A stretch of 64,000 nucleotides of DNA from contig NZ_CP114909.1 in the NCBI RefSeq assembly GCF_027497355.1, forward strand, positions 5,475,001 through 5,539,000, given 5' to 3'. Both the position numbers and the translations under genes were made by a program. How positions within the stretch are numbered: the first letter of the stretch is position 1; each line of letters starts with the position of its first letter. Source of the stretch: Micromonospora sp. WMMA1947 (GTDB taxonomy: Bacteria > Actinomycetota > Actinomycetes > Mycobacteriales > Micromonosporaceae). Under the pieces are notes generated by a model that was given only the letters and a program-made list of their open reading frames with translations, was not told the DNA's origin and did not search any database. Positions 32,615 through 45,292 of this stretch are shown here, piece by piece.

Positions 32615-34914
32615 CGGAGTGCTCCAAGGGGTTCGGCCGGGTCGGTGATCTGGAGGCGGAGTTCGCTGACGTAGCCGCGGCCCCGGGCGTCGGGCACCCA
32701 GGCCTCGGTGGGCGCGGGCAGCAGTTCGGAGACCACCACCGGCACGTCCGGCCCGGTACGCAGCGCGGCGTCGACCATGGCGCACAGCGACTGCGCGTAC
32801 AGCGGCCCGGTCAGGTCCACGTAGCAGGGTTTGATCTCGGTGCCGACCTTGACGAAGACCCGCTCGGGCAGGCCGGTCTCGGCGCGCCAGCGGCGTACCG
32901 CCAGGTAGCGGGCGGACTCGTCGGAGTGGCCGCCCAGCCCGCACGCCCCGGCCGTGGTGCGCCAGGTGCGCCGCGCCACGACCAGCCGGTCGATGGTGAT
33001 GCGGGGCGTGTACGCGGCGGCGCCGAGCAGCTTGAACGCGTCGAGCAGCAGCGAGCCGAGCAGCGTGGCGAAGACCTCCATCAGCGGCCAGCGGGCGCCG
33101 TCGGGGAAGACTGCGGTGAGCTGGTCGCCGGTGCGCTCGACCACCACTGCGGTGGCCGGGACCAGGCGGTCCACGTCGGCGCCGTGCGCGGTGTCGATGC
33201 CGAGCTGACGGTCCGCCGGGCCGGTCAGCGCGTACGTGGTGCGGGTGGTGCGGCGGGGGAAGCTGTCCGGCCACAGCACCCGCAGCCGGACCGGGCCCAG
33301 GTCGGTGTCGAGGTCGGCGCGCAACGCGGCCGGGTCCGGGTGGAACGGGCTGAGCACCGCGCTGTCGAAGGCGACCGAGGCGGGGTGCAGCTCGCCGAGC
33401 ACCAGCAGGAAGTCGCCGCGCTCGACTGCCTCCGGCGAGTCGGCGCACAGTTGCACGTCCGGGTTGTGCAGCCGGGCCGACGGCCAGCCGGGCCGGGTCG
33501 CCGGGAACAGCTCCCGGGCCCGCTCGGTCAGGTCCGCCGCGCGCAGCCGCAGCTCGGCCTGGCCCTCGGGCAGGTCGGCCAGGCCGAACAGCTCGGCCCA
33601 GCGTGCGGTGAGCGTGGCGCCGGCCCGGCCGATCGGGCCGTCCGGGGCGATGAGCGTGCCCTGGGCCAGCAGCCACAGGTCGGCCAGCCGCACCGGGCCG
33701 TCGGCGGCCAGTTCCTCGTGCAGCTCGGTGAAGAGGTCGCCGCAGCGGGCGGCCACCTCGCCGGTGAACCACCGGGCGGTACGCAGCACCACGGCGAGGG
33801 GCTCGGCAAGCGCGTCGAGCACCGCCGAACCGATCCGGAACTCCAGGTCGCGGGCGGTCTCCTCGTAGCAGACGGTGCGGGCGGCGTACATCTGGCCGCT
33901 GTGCCGGGTGGCCGGGCGCCCGGTGACGGCGGTGAACTCGGCGTTGAGCGCGGCGAGCGCGGCGCCGAGCCGGTCCGGGTCACCGGCCGCGGCGGCCACC
34001 GCGTTTCGGGCGGCGCACAGCCGGCCGAACTCGGCCGCCGTCGCGGCGCGGACCGGCTCGTCGCCGATCGCGGCGATCCGCGCGGCGAGCACCCGCTCGG
34101 CGTCGGGCGCGATCGGCAGGTTGGCGCCCCAGCTGAGCCGGCCGCGCTCGACCCAGCGGTCCAGCAGCAGGTAGACGTCGTCGGGTCGGTGCACCTCACC
34201 GGCGTCGCGGAGCCGGTGCGCCAGCTCCAGCGCCGGGGTCCGCCCGTCGCAGGCGCCGAGCAGCACCGCCTCGACCGGGGTCAGCGCGACCGGCGGGTGC
34301 AGCGGCACCCGCAGCTCCCGCCCGGCGACGGTCAGGTGCGGTTGCAGGGCGGGCGCCCACCAGCGGCGCACCGCGAGGTCGTCGGCGAGCCGGTCGGCGT
34401 ACGCGATGAGCGCCCACGCCTCGAAGTACACCCGCCGCCGGTGCACCAGCGCGTCACCGGGCGCGGCGTGCAGGCCGGGGCGGGTGGCGTCGAACGTGCC
34501 CCAGCAGACCGGGCCGAAGAAGCCGATGGTCTCGGCCTTGCCGCAGTAGCGCTGCCAGTAGCGCAGCAGGCTCAGCTCGCGCTTGCGGCGGCGGACGTTG
34601 CGGACCTGCGGGTCGGTGCGCAGCAGCCCGTCCAGCGCGATCAGCATGTCCGGGTTCTGCCAGGTCACCGCCTCGCGCAGCAGCGGGTCGGCGGCCAGTT
34701 CACCGGCCACGCCGGAGGACGCGGCGAACGCCTCGGCCAGCGCCTCGCCGAACACCTCGGGGCCGATGTCGCCGGCGAGCAGCGCGTCCGCGGCGGCGGC
34801 GCAGGCCGGCGCCGCGAACCGGTTCAGCCCGGCGGCCGGGAAACCGGCTGTACGCAGGACCACGTCCCGCCACACCGACCAGCCGGTGTCGCCCAGGGGC
34901 AGCAGGTGGCTCAC
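32611..34914 (-). CDS. LanB-type lantibiotic-dehydratase-family protein (stand-alone)
   Basis: A 767-residue protein of the lantibiotic dehydratase N-terminal (glutamylation domain) family. Supporting stretches are REAVTWQNPD, then RYWQRYCGKAETIGFFGP, corresponding to the RYxxRxxxxTPFGxF region of LanB proteins, and near the end TPRITIDRLVVARRTW. In LanB enzymes this domain uses glutamyl-tRNA to activate Ser/Thr. The SpaB_C elimination domain is absent, as in peptide aminoacyl-tRNA ligases (PEARLs). It is a clear paralogue of the LanB part of the preceding gene; both share LGDTGWSVWRD at the start. There is no precursor peptide nearby and it lies inside an NRPS/PKS operon, so its substrate is unknown. 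GTGA overlaps couple it on both sides. Confidence 0.72.
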   Translation of the reverse strand: MSHLLPLGDTGWSVWRDVVLRTAGFPAAGLNRFAAPACAAAADALLAGDIGPEVFGEALAEAFAASSGVAGELAADPLLREAVTWQNPDMLIALDGLLRTDPQVRNVRRRKRELSLLRYWQRYCGKAETIGFFGPVCWGTFDATRPGLHAAPGDALVHRRRVYFEAWALIAYADRLADDLAVRRWWAPALQPHLTVAGRELRVPLHPPVALTPVEAVLLGACDGRTPALELAHRLRDAGEVHRPDDVYLLLDRWVERGRLSWGANLPIAPDAERVLAARIAAIGDEPVRAATAAEFGRLCAARNAVAAAAGDPDRLGAALAALNAEFTAVTGRPATRHSGQMYAARTVCYEETARDLEFRIGSAVLDALAEPLAVVLRTARWFTGEVAARCGDLFTELHEELAADGPVRLADLWLLAQGTLIAPDGPIGRAGATLTARWAELFGLADLPEGQAELRLRAADLTERARELFPATRPGWPSARLHNPDVQLCADSPEAVERGDFLLVLGELHPASVAFDSAVLSPFHPDPAALRADLDTDLGPVRLRVLWPDSFPRRTTRTTYALTGPADRQLGIDTAHGADVDRLVPATAVVVERTGDQLTAVFPDGARWPLMEVFATLLGSLLLDAFKLLGAAAYTPRITIDRLVVARRTWRTTAGACGLGGHSDESARYLAVRRWRAETGLPERVFVKVGTEIKPCYVDLTGPLYAQSLCAMVDAALRTGPDVPVVVSELLPAPTEAWVPDARGRGYVSELRLQITDPAEPLGALR

Positions 34915-37900
34915 CGGTTGTCCTCCCGCCGGGCGTCGGTGATGTGCAGGCGCAGCTCGCTGAAGTAGCGGCGGCCCTGCCCGTCGGGCACCCACGCCTG
35001 CTCCGGCGCGGGCAGCATCTCGCTGACCGTGAACGACACGTCGTCGCCGCCGTCGACCCGGGCGGCGCGCACCATCGCGCAGAGCGTGGTGGCGAACGCC
35101 GGCGCGGACAGGTCCACGAAGCAGGGTTTGGTCTCGGTGCCGAACTTGACGTACACCTGCTCGGGCAGGCCGAGGCGGCGGCGCCACTCCCGGACGGAGA
35201 GGAACCGGTCCCGTTCGCCGTTCGGCAGGGCCAGGCCGCTCTCGCCCACTGTGGTACGCCACGTCTGCCGGGCCAGCACCAGCCGGTCCACGGTGATCCG
35301 GGGCGTGTACGGCGCGGCGGCGACCAGCTTGAACCCGTCCACGGCGTGCGCGCTGAGCGGCTCGGCGAAGATCTCGACGAGCGGCCAGCGCTGCCCGTCC
35401 GAGGCGGTGGCGACCAGGTCGCCGTCCACCTCGTCGACGACCAGGTCGACGGTGGGCAGCACGCGGGCCGGGTCGGCGCCCGGCGCGTCGAGGAACGCCA
35501 GGTGCCTGTCGGTCGGTCCGGTCAGCGACTCGGCGGTACGGCTGGTCCGCCGCGGCCAGTCCGCCGGGAACAGCAGCCGGACCCGCCGCTGACCGAGGTC
35601 CGCGGCGAGCGCGTCGCGCAGCCGCTCCACGTCCGGGTGCGACGGCGTGAACACCGCGCAGTCGAACGACGACCAGGCGGCGTGCAGCTCGCCGAGCACC
35701 ACCGTGTAGTCGCCGCGCCGCAGCGCGTCCGCGTCGGTCGCGCAGATCTGCAGGTCGGGGCTGTGCATGGCGGCGTTGGACCACTCCGGGCCGGTGCCGG
35801 GGAACACCGCGTCGATCCGGTCGGTGAGGTCGGCGGCGCGCAGCCGTACGTCGGTGGTGCCGGCGGGCAGCGTGTCCAGGCCGAACAGCCCGGCCCAGCG
35901 GGCCGCGAAGTCCGCCGCGACCGCGTCGACCGGTCGTTCCCCGTCGCCCCAGAACATGCCCTGGGCCAGGAACCACAGGTCGGCCAGCGGCACCGGGGCA
36001 CCGGACTCGGCGCGCAGTTCCTCGTAGAGGCCGCGCAGCACGTCGAGGTAGGCGCGGGCGAGCGCGTTGGCGAGCCACCGGGCGGCGCGCAGCAGCACGT
36101 CCAGCGGGGCGGCCAGCTCGGTGAGCAGCGGCGCGCCGAACACCACGTCCAGGTCCCGCGCGCTGTCCTCGTAGCAGAGCGTGCGGCCCGCGTACATCTG
36201 CCCGGCCCGGCGTACCGCGGGCACGCCGGTCAGCTCGGTGAACGTGGCGTCGAGGGCGTCCAGGGCGGTCCGCAGCCGGTCCGCGTCGCCGGCCGACGCG
36301 GCAACCGCGTCGCGGGCGGTCCGCAGCCGGTCGAACCCGGCGCGCGCGGCGGCGCGGGCCGGCTCGTCGCCGATCGCGTCGATCCGTTCGGCCAGCACCC
36401 GCTCGGCGTCCGGGCTCACCGGCAGGGCCGCGTCCCAGGTGACCAGTTCCCGCTCGACCAGCCGGTCGAGCAGCGCGTAGCCGTCCTCCGGGCGGCGCAG
36501 CCCGATCGCCGGGTCGGCGACGAGGTCGGCGGCGGCCCGCCGGCCGTCGGCCGCGCGCAGCAGGGCGGCCTCCACCGGGGTCAGCGTCAGCGGCGGGCGG
36601 CCGGGCCGCAGCACGTCGCGGCCCCGGACGGCCAGGTGGGCCCGCAGCATCGGCGGCCACCACCGGCGTACGGCCAGGTCCGCGCCGATCCGTTCGGCGT
36701 ACGCGGTCAGCGCCCACGACTCGAACCACACCCAGCGCCGCCGGGTCAGACTCTCGCCAGGGTTGACCTGGGCAACCTCCGGTTGCGCGGGATCCACTGT
36801 GAGCCAGCAGCTGGGGCCGAAGAAGCCGACGGTCTCGTTCTTGCCGCAGTAGCGCTGCCAGTACTTCAGCAGCGCCCGCTCCCGGTCCCGGCGGCGGACG
36901 TTGCGGGCCGCGTCGGCGCCCCCACGGACCAGACCGTCGAACGCGACCAGCGCGCCCCGGTTCTGCCAGGTGACCGCCTCGCGCAGCAGCGGGTCGGCGG
37001 CCAGCTCGCTGAACCGCTGCGCGCCGGTGCGCAGCGCCTCGTCGAACTCCTTGGCGAACCGGTCCTCGCCGGCACCGGTGGCCAGCAGCTCGTCGGCCGC
37101 CGCGGCGGCCCGGGGCGCGGTGAACAGCTCCAGCCCGTCGGCGGGGAACCCGGTGGTCCGCAGCACCGCGTCGCGCCACACCGACCAGCCTGTGTCGCCG
37201 AGGGGGACCCGGTGCGCGGCGCCGGCGGTCCCGCGACCGGCGGCGCGCACCGGGTCCGGACCCGCGTCCGGCGTGCCGGCGCGGGTGTCGGTGGACGCGG
37301 AGGTCAGGTCGGCCCGGATCAGCCCGGCCAGCTCGGTCAGCCGGTCGTGCAGGAAGAAGTGCCCGCCGTCCAGCTCGTGCAGGGTGAACCCGGCCGCGGT
37401 GTGCTCGGCCCAGGCGGTGCTCTGGTCCCGGGTGACCGCGCGGTCGGCGCGGCCGGCGAACACGACGATCGGCACCGGCAGCGGCTCGCCCGGCACGTAG
37501 CGGTAGGCGTCGACCCGGCCGAAGTCGGCGTGCAGCAGCGGGAGCAGCAGCTCCACCAGCTCGGGGTGGTCGAGCAGCTCGGCGGGGAGGCCGCCGCCGT
37601 CGCCGAGGCGGCGCAGTAGCTCCTCGTCGGTGGCCCGGGACAGCCCGTCGAACGGGCCGGGCGTGGTGACGTGCGGGGCGCGGGCGCCGCCGACGTAGAG
37701 CCGCAGCGGCAGCGGACGGCCGGTGCGGCGCAGCTCGCGGACCACGTCGAAGCCGAGCCGTCCGCCCATCGAGTGGCCGTAGATCGCGTACGGGCGGTCG
37801 GCGCGGGAGGCGATGGCCTCGGCCACGTCGGCGACGCCGAAGTGCGGGTCCTCGGTGATCCGGTTCTCCCGGCCGGGCAGTTGTACCGGCACCACGTCGA

Positions 37901-38017
37901 CGCTCGCGCCGAACTCGGCCGCCCAGCGCCGGAACGCGCTGGCGCCCGCGCCGGCGTAGGGAAGGCAGAACAACCGCACCGGCGCCTCGGGTCGGCTTCC
38001 GGCGGAGACGAACCAGT

Positions 38018-38021
<4 letters not shown>
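34911..38021 (-). CDS. Type II thioesterase fused to a LanB-type dehydratase-family domain
   Basis: A 1036-residue two-part protein. Residues 1-240 are an alpha/beta-hydrolase thioesterase of type II: FCLPYAGAGASAF, nucleophile Ser84 in YGHSMGG, Asp193 in AGRADRAV and His221 in GGHFFLHD. After an Ala/Gly/Pro/Thr linker (about 241-272) the rest (273-1036) is a LanB-type glutamylation-like domain, paralogous to the next gene, with LGDTGWSVWRD, RYCGKNETVGFFGP and TPRITVDRLVLARQTW. No SpaB_C domain follows. A thioesterase joined to a LanB domain suggests that the LanB domain acts on thioester-bound intermediates; this is inference. Start GTG 38021 overlaps the upstream stop (GTGA) and has AAAGG 8 bases before it. 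I am not aware of a described precedent. Confidence 0.78.
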
Positions 38022-41479
<3,458 letters not shown>

Positions 41480-41512
41480 GTCAGGAAGCGGTTCGCGCTC
41501 CACTGAGGACAC

Positions 41513-41808
41513 GCAGGCAGCAATCGACGAATGTGATCATTGATCCCCCCCAGGACTTCACATTGGAAGCAGGATATGGCTCGATCCGTGCGCCGGAAGA
41601 GCGGCGATGAGGCTTGAGCCGAAGAGGGGACGAGACCCTGGAACCTCGGACGGAGGAATTCGTCCGATCATCCCTCTAGCGCGTAGACGATTTACAGCGT
41701 ACGCGTCAGGCAACAACTTATTTTACGGTGAAAATACTTCCGGGCCGTGGAATCTTCGCCGCAGACGGCCTCGGTGCCGCAGCTCGACCCGGGTCGCGGG
41801 GAGCCTGC
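41513..41808 (-). promoter_or_regulatory. AT-richer leader and promoter region of the biosynthetic operon
   Basis: This 296-base gap between the first biosynthetic gene and the end of the DUF2267 gene has no coding region. The 41690-41745 part is the most AT-rich stretch here, in contrast with the GC-rich surroundings. A minus-strand TATCCT at 41571-41576 and the AT-rich block are candidate promoter elements, without a convincing -35. No regulator gene is adjacent. Confidence 0.4.
41646..41667. promoter_or_regulatory. Inverted repeat TCGGACG-N8-CGTCCGA upstream of the operon
   Basis: Perfect 7-base arms (41646-41652 and 41661-41667) flank GAGGAATT, about 170 bases before the first gene's start. 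The size and symmetry suit a dimeric regulator site. The regulator is unknown. Confidence 0.4.
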
Positions 41809-42201
41809 TCAGACATCGTACGGCGGCCGTGGAATGGGGTCCACCATGGCGTCGAAGCCCTTCGGCAGCTGCGCCACGAGGTCGTGGAACTCCCCCACGG
41901 TCACCGTGTCGCGCAGGGTGGCGAGCACCGCCACGGCACCCACCTCGGCGACCGCCGGGTCCACCGCCGCGCGTTCGGCCACCCGGTACAGGAAGTCCAC
42001 CGCACCGCCGGTGGTGGCCGTGCCACCCGGCTCCAGATAGCCGCCGACGTCGTCCGGCAACTGCGCCGCCAGGTCGGCCGCCTCGTCCGCGGTGATCCGG
42101 TCGGCGAGGGTCTGCAACACCGCGCGGGAGACGGTGGCGGCCTCGTCCGTGGGCAACTCGGCCCGTCGCGCCACCGCCTCGACGAACAGGGGGAACCGCA
42201 T
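41809..42201 (-). CDS. DUF2267 family protein
   Basis: A 130-residue helical protein of the DUF2267 family: FVEAVARRAELPTDEAATVSRAVLQTLADRI, then AAQLPDDVGGYL in the first repeat-like half and LVAQLPKGFDAMV in the second half. The family is common in actinobacteria and proteobacteria, often near stress genes, and has no established biochemical role. A strong GAGGGGTGGG ribosome site precedes the ATG at 42201. It runs in the same direction as the biosynthetic operon and ends about 330 bases before it, but the long AT-rich gap argues that it is not part of that transcript. Confidence 0.85.
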   Translation of the reverse strand: MRFPLFVEAVARRAELPTDEAATVSRAVLQTLADRITADEAADLAAQLPDDVGGYLEPGGTATTGGAVDFLYRVAERAAVDPAVAEVGAVAVLATLRDTVTVGEFHDLVAQLPKGFDAMVDPIPRPPYDV

Positions 42202-42325
42202 CCCACCCCTCCCCTCGCCGCCGGCGGGCACCACGCCCACCCGGTCGGCCCCGGCGGGTACCCGCCTCCACCCGGGCCAAACTCCCCCCGCCACGGCGAG
42301 CAGCTGCCCCGTCGCGAACCGGGGG

Positions 42326-42331
42326 TAACAT
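42326..42331 (+). promoter_or_regulatory. -10 box TAACAT for a leaderless oxidoreductase gene
   Basis: TAACAT ends 7 bases before the ATG at 42339. No Shine-Dalgarno sequence is present. The 42202-42338 gap holds the divergent start regions of this gene and DUF2267. Confidence 0.5.
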
Positions 42332-42338
42332 CCGCGCC

Positions 42339-44450
42339 ATGGCACCCGTCACCCACCCCGGCGCCTGCCCGCTGGACTGCCCGGACACCTGCGTCTGGCA
42401 GCTGACAGTCGACGACGGCCGGGCGGTCGCGTTGCGCGGCGACCGCGACCACCCGTTCACCAGGGGCGCGCTCTGCGGCAAGGTGAACCGCTACCTGGAC
42501 GCGGTGAACGGGCCGGACCGGCTCACCACCCCCTGGATCCGCACCGGCCCGAAGGGCGCCGGCCGGGTCGCGTACCGGCCGGCGACCTGGGACGAGGCAG
42601 TGCAGCGGGTCGCCGCCGGGCTGCGCGCGAGCATCGAACGCGACGGCCCGGAGTCGGTGCTGCCCTACTACTTCGCCGGCACGATGGGCCTGGTCCAGGG
42701 CTGGACCATGGGTCCTCGGCTCTTCGCCCACCTGGGCGCGTCCCGGCTGGACACCACCATCTGCACGGCTGCGGCGCGGGCCGCGCTGCGCTCGCTCTAC
42801 GGCGCCTCGGTCGGCTTCGAGCCGGAGTCGATCGTGGAGGCGAACCTGATCGTGCTCTGGGGCGCCAACCCGCTCGTCACCAACCTGCACCTGTGGCCGT
42901 TCGTGCAGCAGGCCCGCGAGCGCGGCGCGTACGTGGTGACCATCGACCCCCTGCGTACCGACACGGCGGCCCGCAGCGACGAGCACGTCGCGCCGCTGCC
43001 CGGCACCGACGCGGCGCTCGCCCTCGGGCTGATGCGGCACATCCGCGACGCCGGGGCGGCCGACGAGGCGTGGCTGGCCGCGCACACCACCGGCTGGCCG
43101 GAACTGGCCGCCCGGCTCGACGACTGGCCGGTGGAGCGGGCCGCCGCCGAGTGCGGCCTGCCCGCCGGGACGGTCCGCCGGCTCGGCGAGCGGATCGCCA
43201 CCACCCGGCCGACGGCGGTACGGGTCGGGCTGGGCCTGCAACGCCACCACGGCGCCGGGCAGGCGATCCGGGCCATCTGCGCGCTGCCGCTGGTCACCGG
43301 CGACTTCCGGTACCCCGGCGGCGGGGCCCTGGTGACCACCAGCGGCCACCACCCGGTCGACAACGGCCCGGTGATCCGGCCGGCCGGCATGCCCGCCCCG
43401 CCGGCCCGGTCGCTGAACATGAGCCGGCTGGCAGCCGTGCTCACCGGGGAGGCCGACCCGCCGGTCACCTCGCTCGTGGTGTTCAACGCCAACCCGGCGG
43501 CGACCGCGCCGGACCAGGCCCGGCTGCTGACCGGGCTGGGCCGCGCCGACCTGTTCACCGTGGTGCTGGAGCAGCGCTGGACCGACACCTGCGACTACGC
43601 CGACGTGGTGCTCCCGGCGACGATGCAGCCCGAGCACCTCGACCTGCAGACGTCCTACGGGCACCACTACACGACGCTGAACCTGCCGGTGACCCGCGCG
43701 CCCGGCGAGGCGCTGCCGAACACCGAGATCTTCCGGCGGATCGCCGCGGCGCTCGGCGTGGACCACCCCGCGTTCTCCGACAGCGACGAGGACCTGGCCC
43801 GGCAGTTGCTGGCCGGCGCCCCGATCACGTACGAGGAGTTGCGCGAGCGCACGTACGCCCGGCTCACCGGCGTGCCGGTGGGTTCCGCGCCGTACGCCGA
43901 GGGCGGTTTCCCCACCGCGGACGGGCGGGCCCGGCTGCACGACCCGGCGCTGGCCGCGCTCGGGGTGGACCCGTTGCCCGGGTACACGCCACCGGCCGAG
44001 GCGGCCGACCCGGATCTGGCCCGCCGGTTCCCGCTGACGCTGCTCACCCCGGCCAACCGCTACCTGATGAACTCCACGTTCGCCTCGCTCCCGTGGCACA
44101 CCCGCCGCGCCGGACCGCCCCGGGTGCACCTGCACCCGGCCGACGCGGCGGCGCGCGGGCTAGCCGACGGCGACGCGGTACGCGTCCACAACGACAGGGG
44201 CGCGTTCCTCGCCGCGGTGGCGGTGGACGACGCGGCCCGGCCGGGCCTTGCGTTCACCTACAAGGCGTACTGGGCGCGGCGCAGCCCGGGACGGTCCACC
44301 GTCAACGCCGTGACCGGCGTCCGGGACACCGACCTGGGCGAGGCGCCGACGTTCCACGACTGCCGGGTGCAGGTCGAGCCGGTGCCGGCCGGCCTGCTGA
44401 CCGCCGAGCCGCCCCTGGACGAGACCGCCGAGCCCGTCGCGGCTGGGTGA
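42339..44450 (+). CDS. Molybdopterin-dependent oxidoreductase (DMSO-reductase family)
   Basis: A 703-residue cytoplasmic molybdo-bis-MGD enzyme. A [4Fe-4S] site is seen at the start: CPLDCPDTC and, about 33 residues on, ALCGK give C-x2-C-x3-C-xn-C. The molybdopterin-binding body follows, with LWGANPLVTNLH and TIDPLRTDTA, and the MGD-binding C-terminal domain begins near LTLLTPANRYLMNSTF. No Tat signal is present. The residue at the usual molybdenum-ligand position is not clearly identifiable. It resembles the assimilatory/formate-dehydrogenase-like subgroup found as single genes in actinobacteria. Substrate and electron partner are unknown, and no cofactor biosynthesis genes are nearby. Confidence 0.88.
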   Translation: MAPVTHPGACPLDCPDTCVWQLTVDDGRAVALRGDRDHPFTRGALCGKVNRYLDAVNGPDRLTTPWIRTGPKGAGRVAYRPATWDEAVQRVAAGLRASIERDGPESVLPYYFAGTMGLVQGWTMGPRLFAHLGASRLDTTICTAAARAALRSLYGASVGFEPESIVEANLIVLWGANPLVTNLHLWPFVQQARERGAYVVTIDPLRTDTAARSDEHVAPLPGTDAALALGLMRHIRDAGAADEAWLAAHTTGWPELAARLDDWPVERAAAECGLPAGTVRRLGERIATTRPTAVRVGLGLQRHHGAGQAIRAICALPLVTGDFRYPGGGALVTTSGHHPVDNGPVIRPAGMPAPPARSLNMSRLAAVLTGEADPPVTSLVVFNANPAATAPDQARLLTGLGRADLFTVVLEQRWTDTCDYADVVLPATMQPEHLDLQTSYGHHYTTLNLPVTRAPGEALPNTEIFRRIAAALGVDHPAFSDSDEDLARQLLAGAPITYEELRERTYARLTGVPVGSAPYAEGGFPTADGRARLHDPALAALGVDPLPGYTPPAEAADPDLARRFPLTLLTPANRYLMNSTFASLPWHTRRAGPPRVHLHPADAAARGLADGDAVRVHNDRGAFLAAVAVDDAARPGLAFTYKAYWARRSPGRSTVNAVTGVRDTDLGEAPTFHDCRVQVEPVPAGLLTAEPPLDETAEPVAAG

Positions 44451-44489
44451 TTCGGGACCTCCGGCCCCCTGACCTGGTCTTTGCGCCCC
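44451..44489 (+). promoter_or_regulatory. Candidate DevR/DosR-like boxes before the CBS-BON gene
   Basis: TTCGGGACCTCCGGCCCC (44451-44468) matches the first half of the DosR consensus (TTSGGGAC) and has a CCC-rich second half. A weaker GGTCTTTGCGCCCC (44476-44489) follows. CBS-domain proteins are classic members of hypoxia (DosR) regulons, which fits the downstream gene. A TAGCGT -10 candidate lies at 44514-44519. Prediction only. Confidence 0.35.
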
Positions 44490-44545
44490 TGCTGCCGGCC
44501 CGTCGCCGCCGCCTAGCGTCGGTGGCGGACACAGGGAGGTTCGCC

Positions 44546-45247
44546 ATGCGTACGTGGCAGGTGCAGGACGTGATGACCAGGAACGTGGCGTCGGTGCGGG
44601 AGGGCACGGCGTATCGGGAGATCGTCGACGTGCTGGCCGACCGGCACGTCACGGCGGCGCCGGTGGTGGACGAGACCCGCCGGGTGCTGGGCGTGGTGTC
44701 CGAGGCGGACCTGATGTACAAGGTGGAGTTCCTGGGCCGGCCCCGGGAGCGGGGGATCCTGCCGGACCGGCACCGCCGCGAGGCGCGGGCGAAGGCGGGC
44801 GCGACGCTCGCCGCCGACCTGATGACCGCTCCCCCGGTCACGATCACCCCGGACGCGACGATCGTCGAGGCGGCCCGGCTGATGGACGCGCGCGGCGTGA
44901 AGCGGCTGCCGGTGGTCGACGACCTCGGCCGCCTGGTCGGCATCGTCACCCGCGGTGACCTGCTCAAGGTGCACCTGCGCCCGGACGCCGGCATCCGGCG
45001 GGACGTGGTCGAGGAGGTGCTGTGGCGCAGCCTCGGCGTCCGCGACGGCGTGGTGGACGTGACTGTCGACAGGGGCGTGGTGACGCTGACCGGACAGGTG
45101 GAGCGCCGGTCCACCGTACAGCTCGCGGTACGGCTGACCCGGCAGGTCAGCGGCGTGGTCGAGGTGGTCGACGCGCTCGGCTACGCGATCGACGACGCGC
45201 CGATGGCGGGCCTGCGCATCGGCGGTGCCCCGGCCGGCCTCGCCTGA
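44546..45247 (+). CDS. Two-CBS plus BON domain protein
   Basis: A 233-residue cytoplasmic protein. CBS1 covers about 5-65 (VQDVMTRNVASV, APVVDETRRVLGVVSEADL) and CBS2 about 90-150 (ADLMTAPPVTITPDATI, RLPVVDDLGRLVGIVTRGDLL). A BON domain follows at about 160-220 (VVDVTVDRGVVTLTGQVERR). CBS pairs bind adenine nucleotides, and BON domains associate with membranes or phospholipids. The architecture matches actinobacterial stress proteins related to hypoxic response protein 1, with BON added. A GGGAGG ribosome site precedes ATG 44546. Boxes upstream suggest hypoxia or redox regulation. Confidence 0.9.
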   Translation: MRTWQVQDVMTRNVASVREGTAYREIVDVLADRHVTAAPVVDETRRVLGVVSEADLMYKVEFLGRPRERGILPDRHRREARAKAGATLAADLMTAPPVTITPDATIVEAARLMDARGVKRLPVVDDLGRLVGIVTRGDLLKVHLRPDAGIRRDVVEEVLWRSLGVRDGVVDVTVDRGVVTLTGQVERRSTVQLAVRLTRQVSGVVEVVDALGYAIDDAPMAGLRIGGAPAGLA

Positions 45248-45260
45248 CCCGGCACGAGAC

Positions 45261-45288
45261 GGTGGCGCCGGCCCGGGCCGGCGCCACC
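45261..45288. terminator. 28-base perfect palindrome between convergent genes
   Basis: GGTGGCGCCGGCCC is followed directly by its exact reverse complement, placed 13 bases after the CBS-BON stop and 5 bases before the end of the glycosidase gene. It can form a strong hairpin on either strand and would serve as a bidirectional terminator. Confidence 0.6.
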
Positions 45289-45292
45289 GGCG

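Noticed and set aside
23489..32674. A plus-strand open frame of about 3060 codons opposite the biosynthetic genes
   Set aside because: Its translation is low-complexity Arg/Gly/Val/His-rich text typical of antisense frames in high-GC DNA, with no domains, while the minus strand carries clear KS, AT, KR, DH, A, C and PCP motifs.
32615..33772. N-terminal extension of the A-PCP-C-PCP gene
   Set aside because: It overlaps the LanB coding sequence in another frame and carries only shadow-like composition; GTG 32614 fits the overlap pattern.
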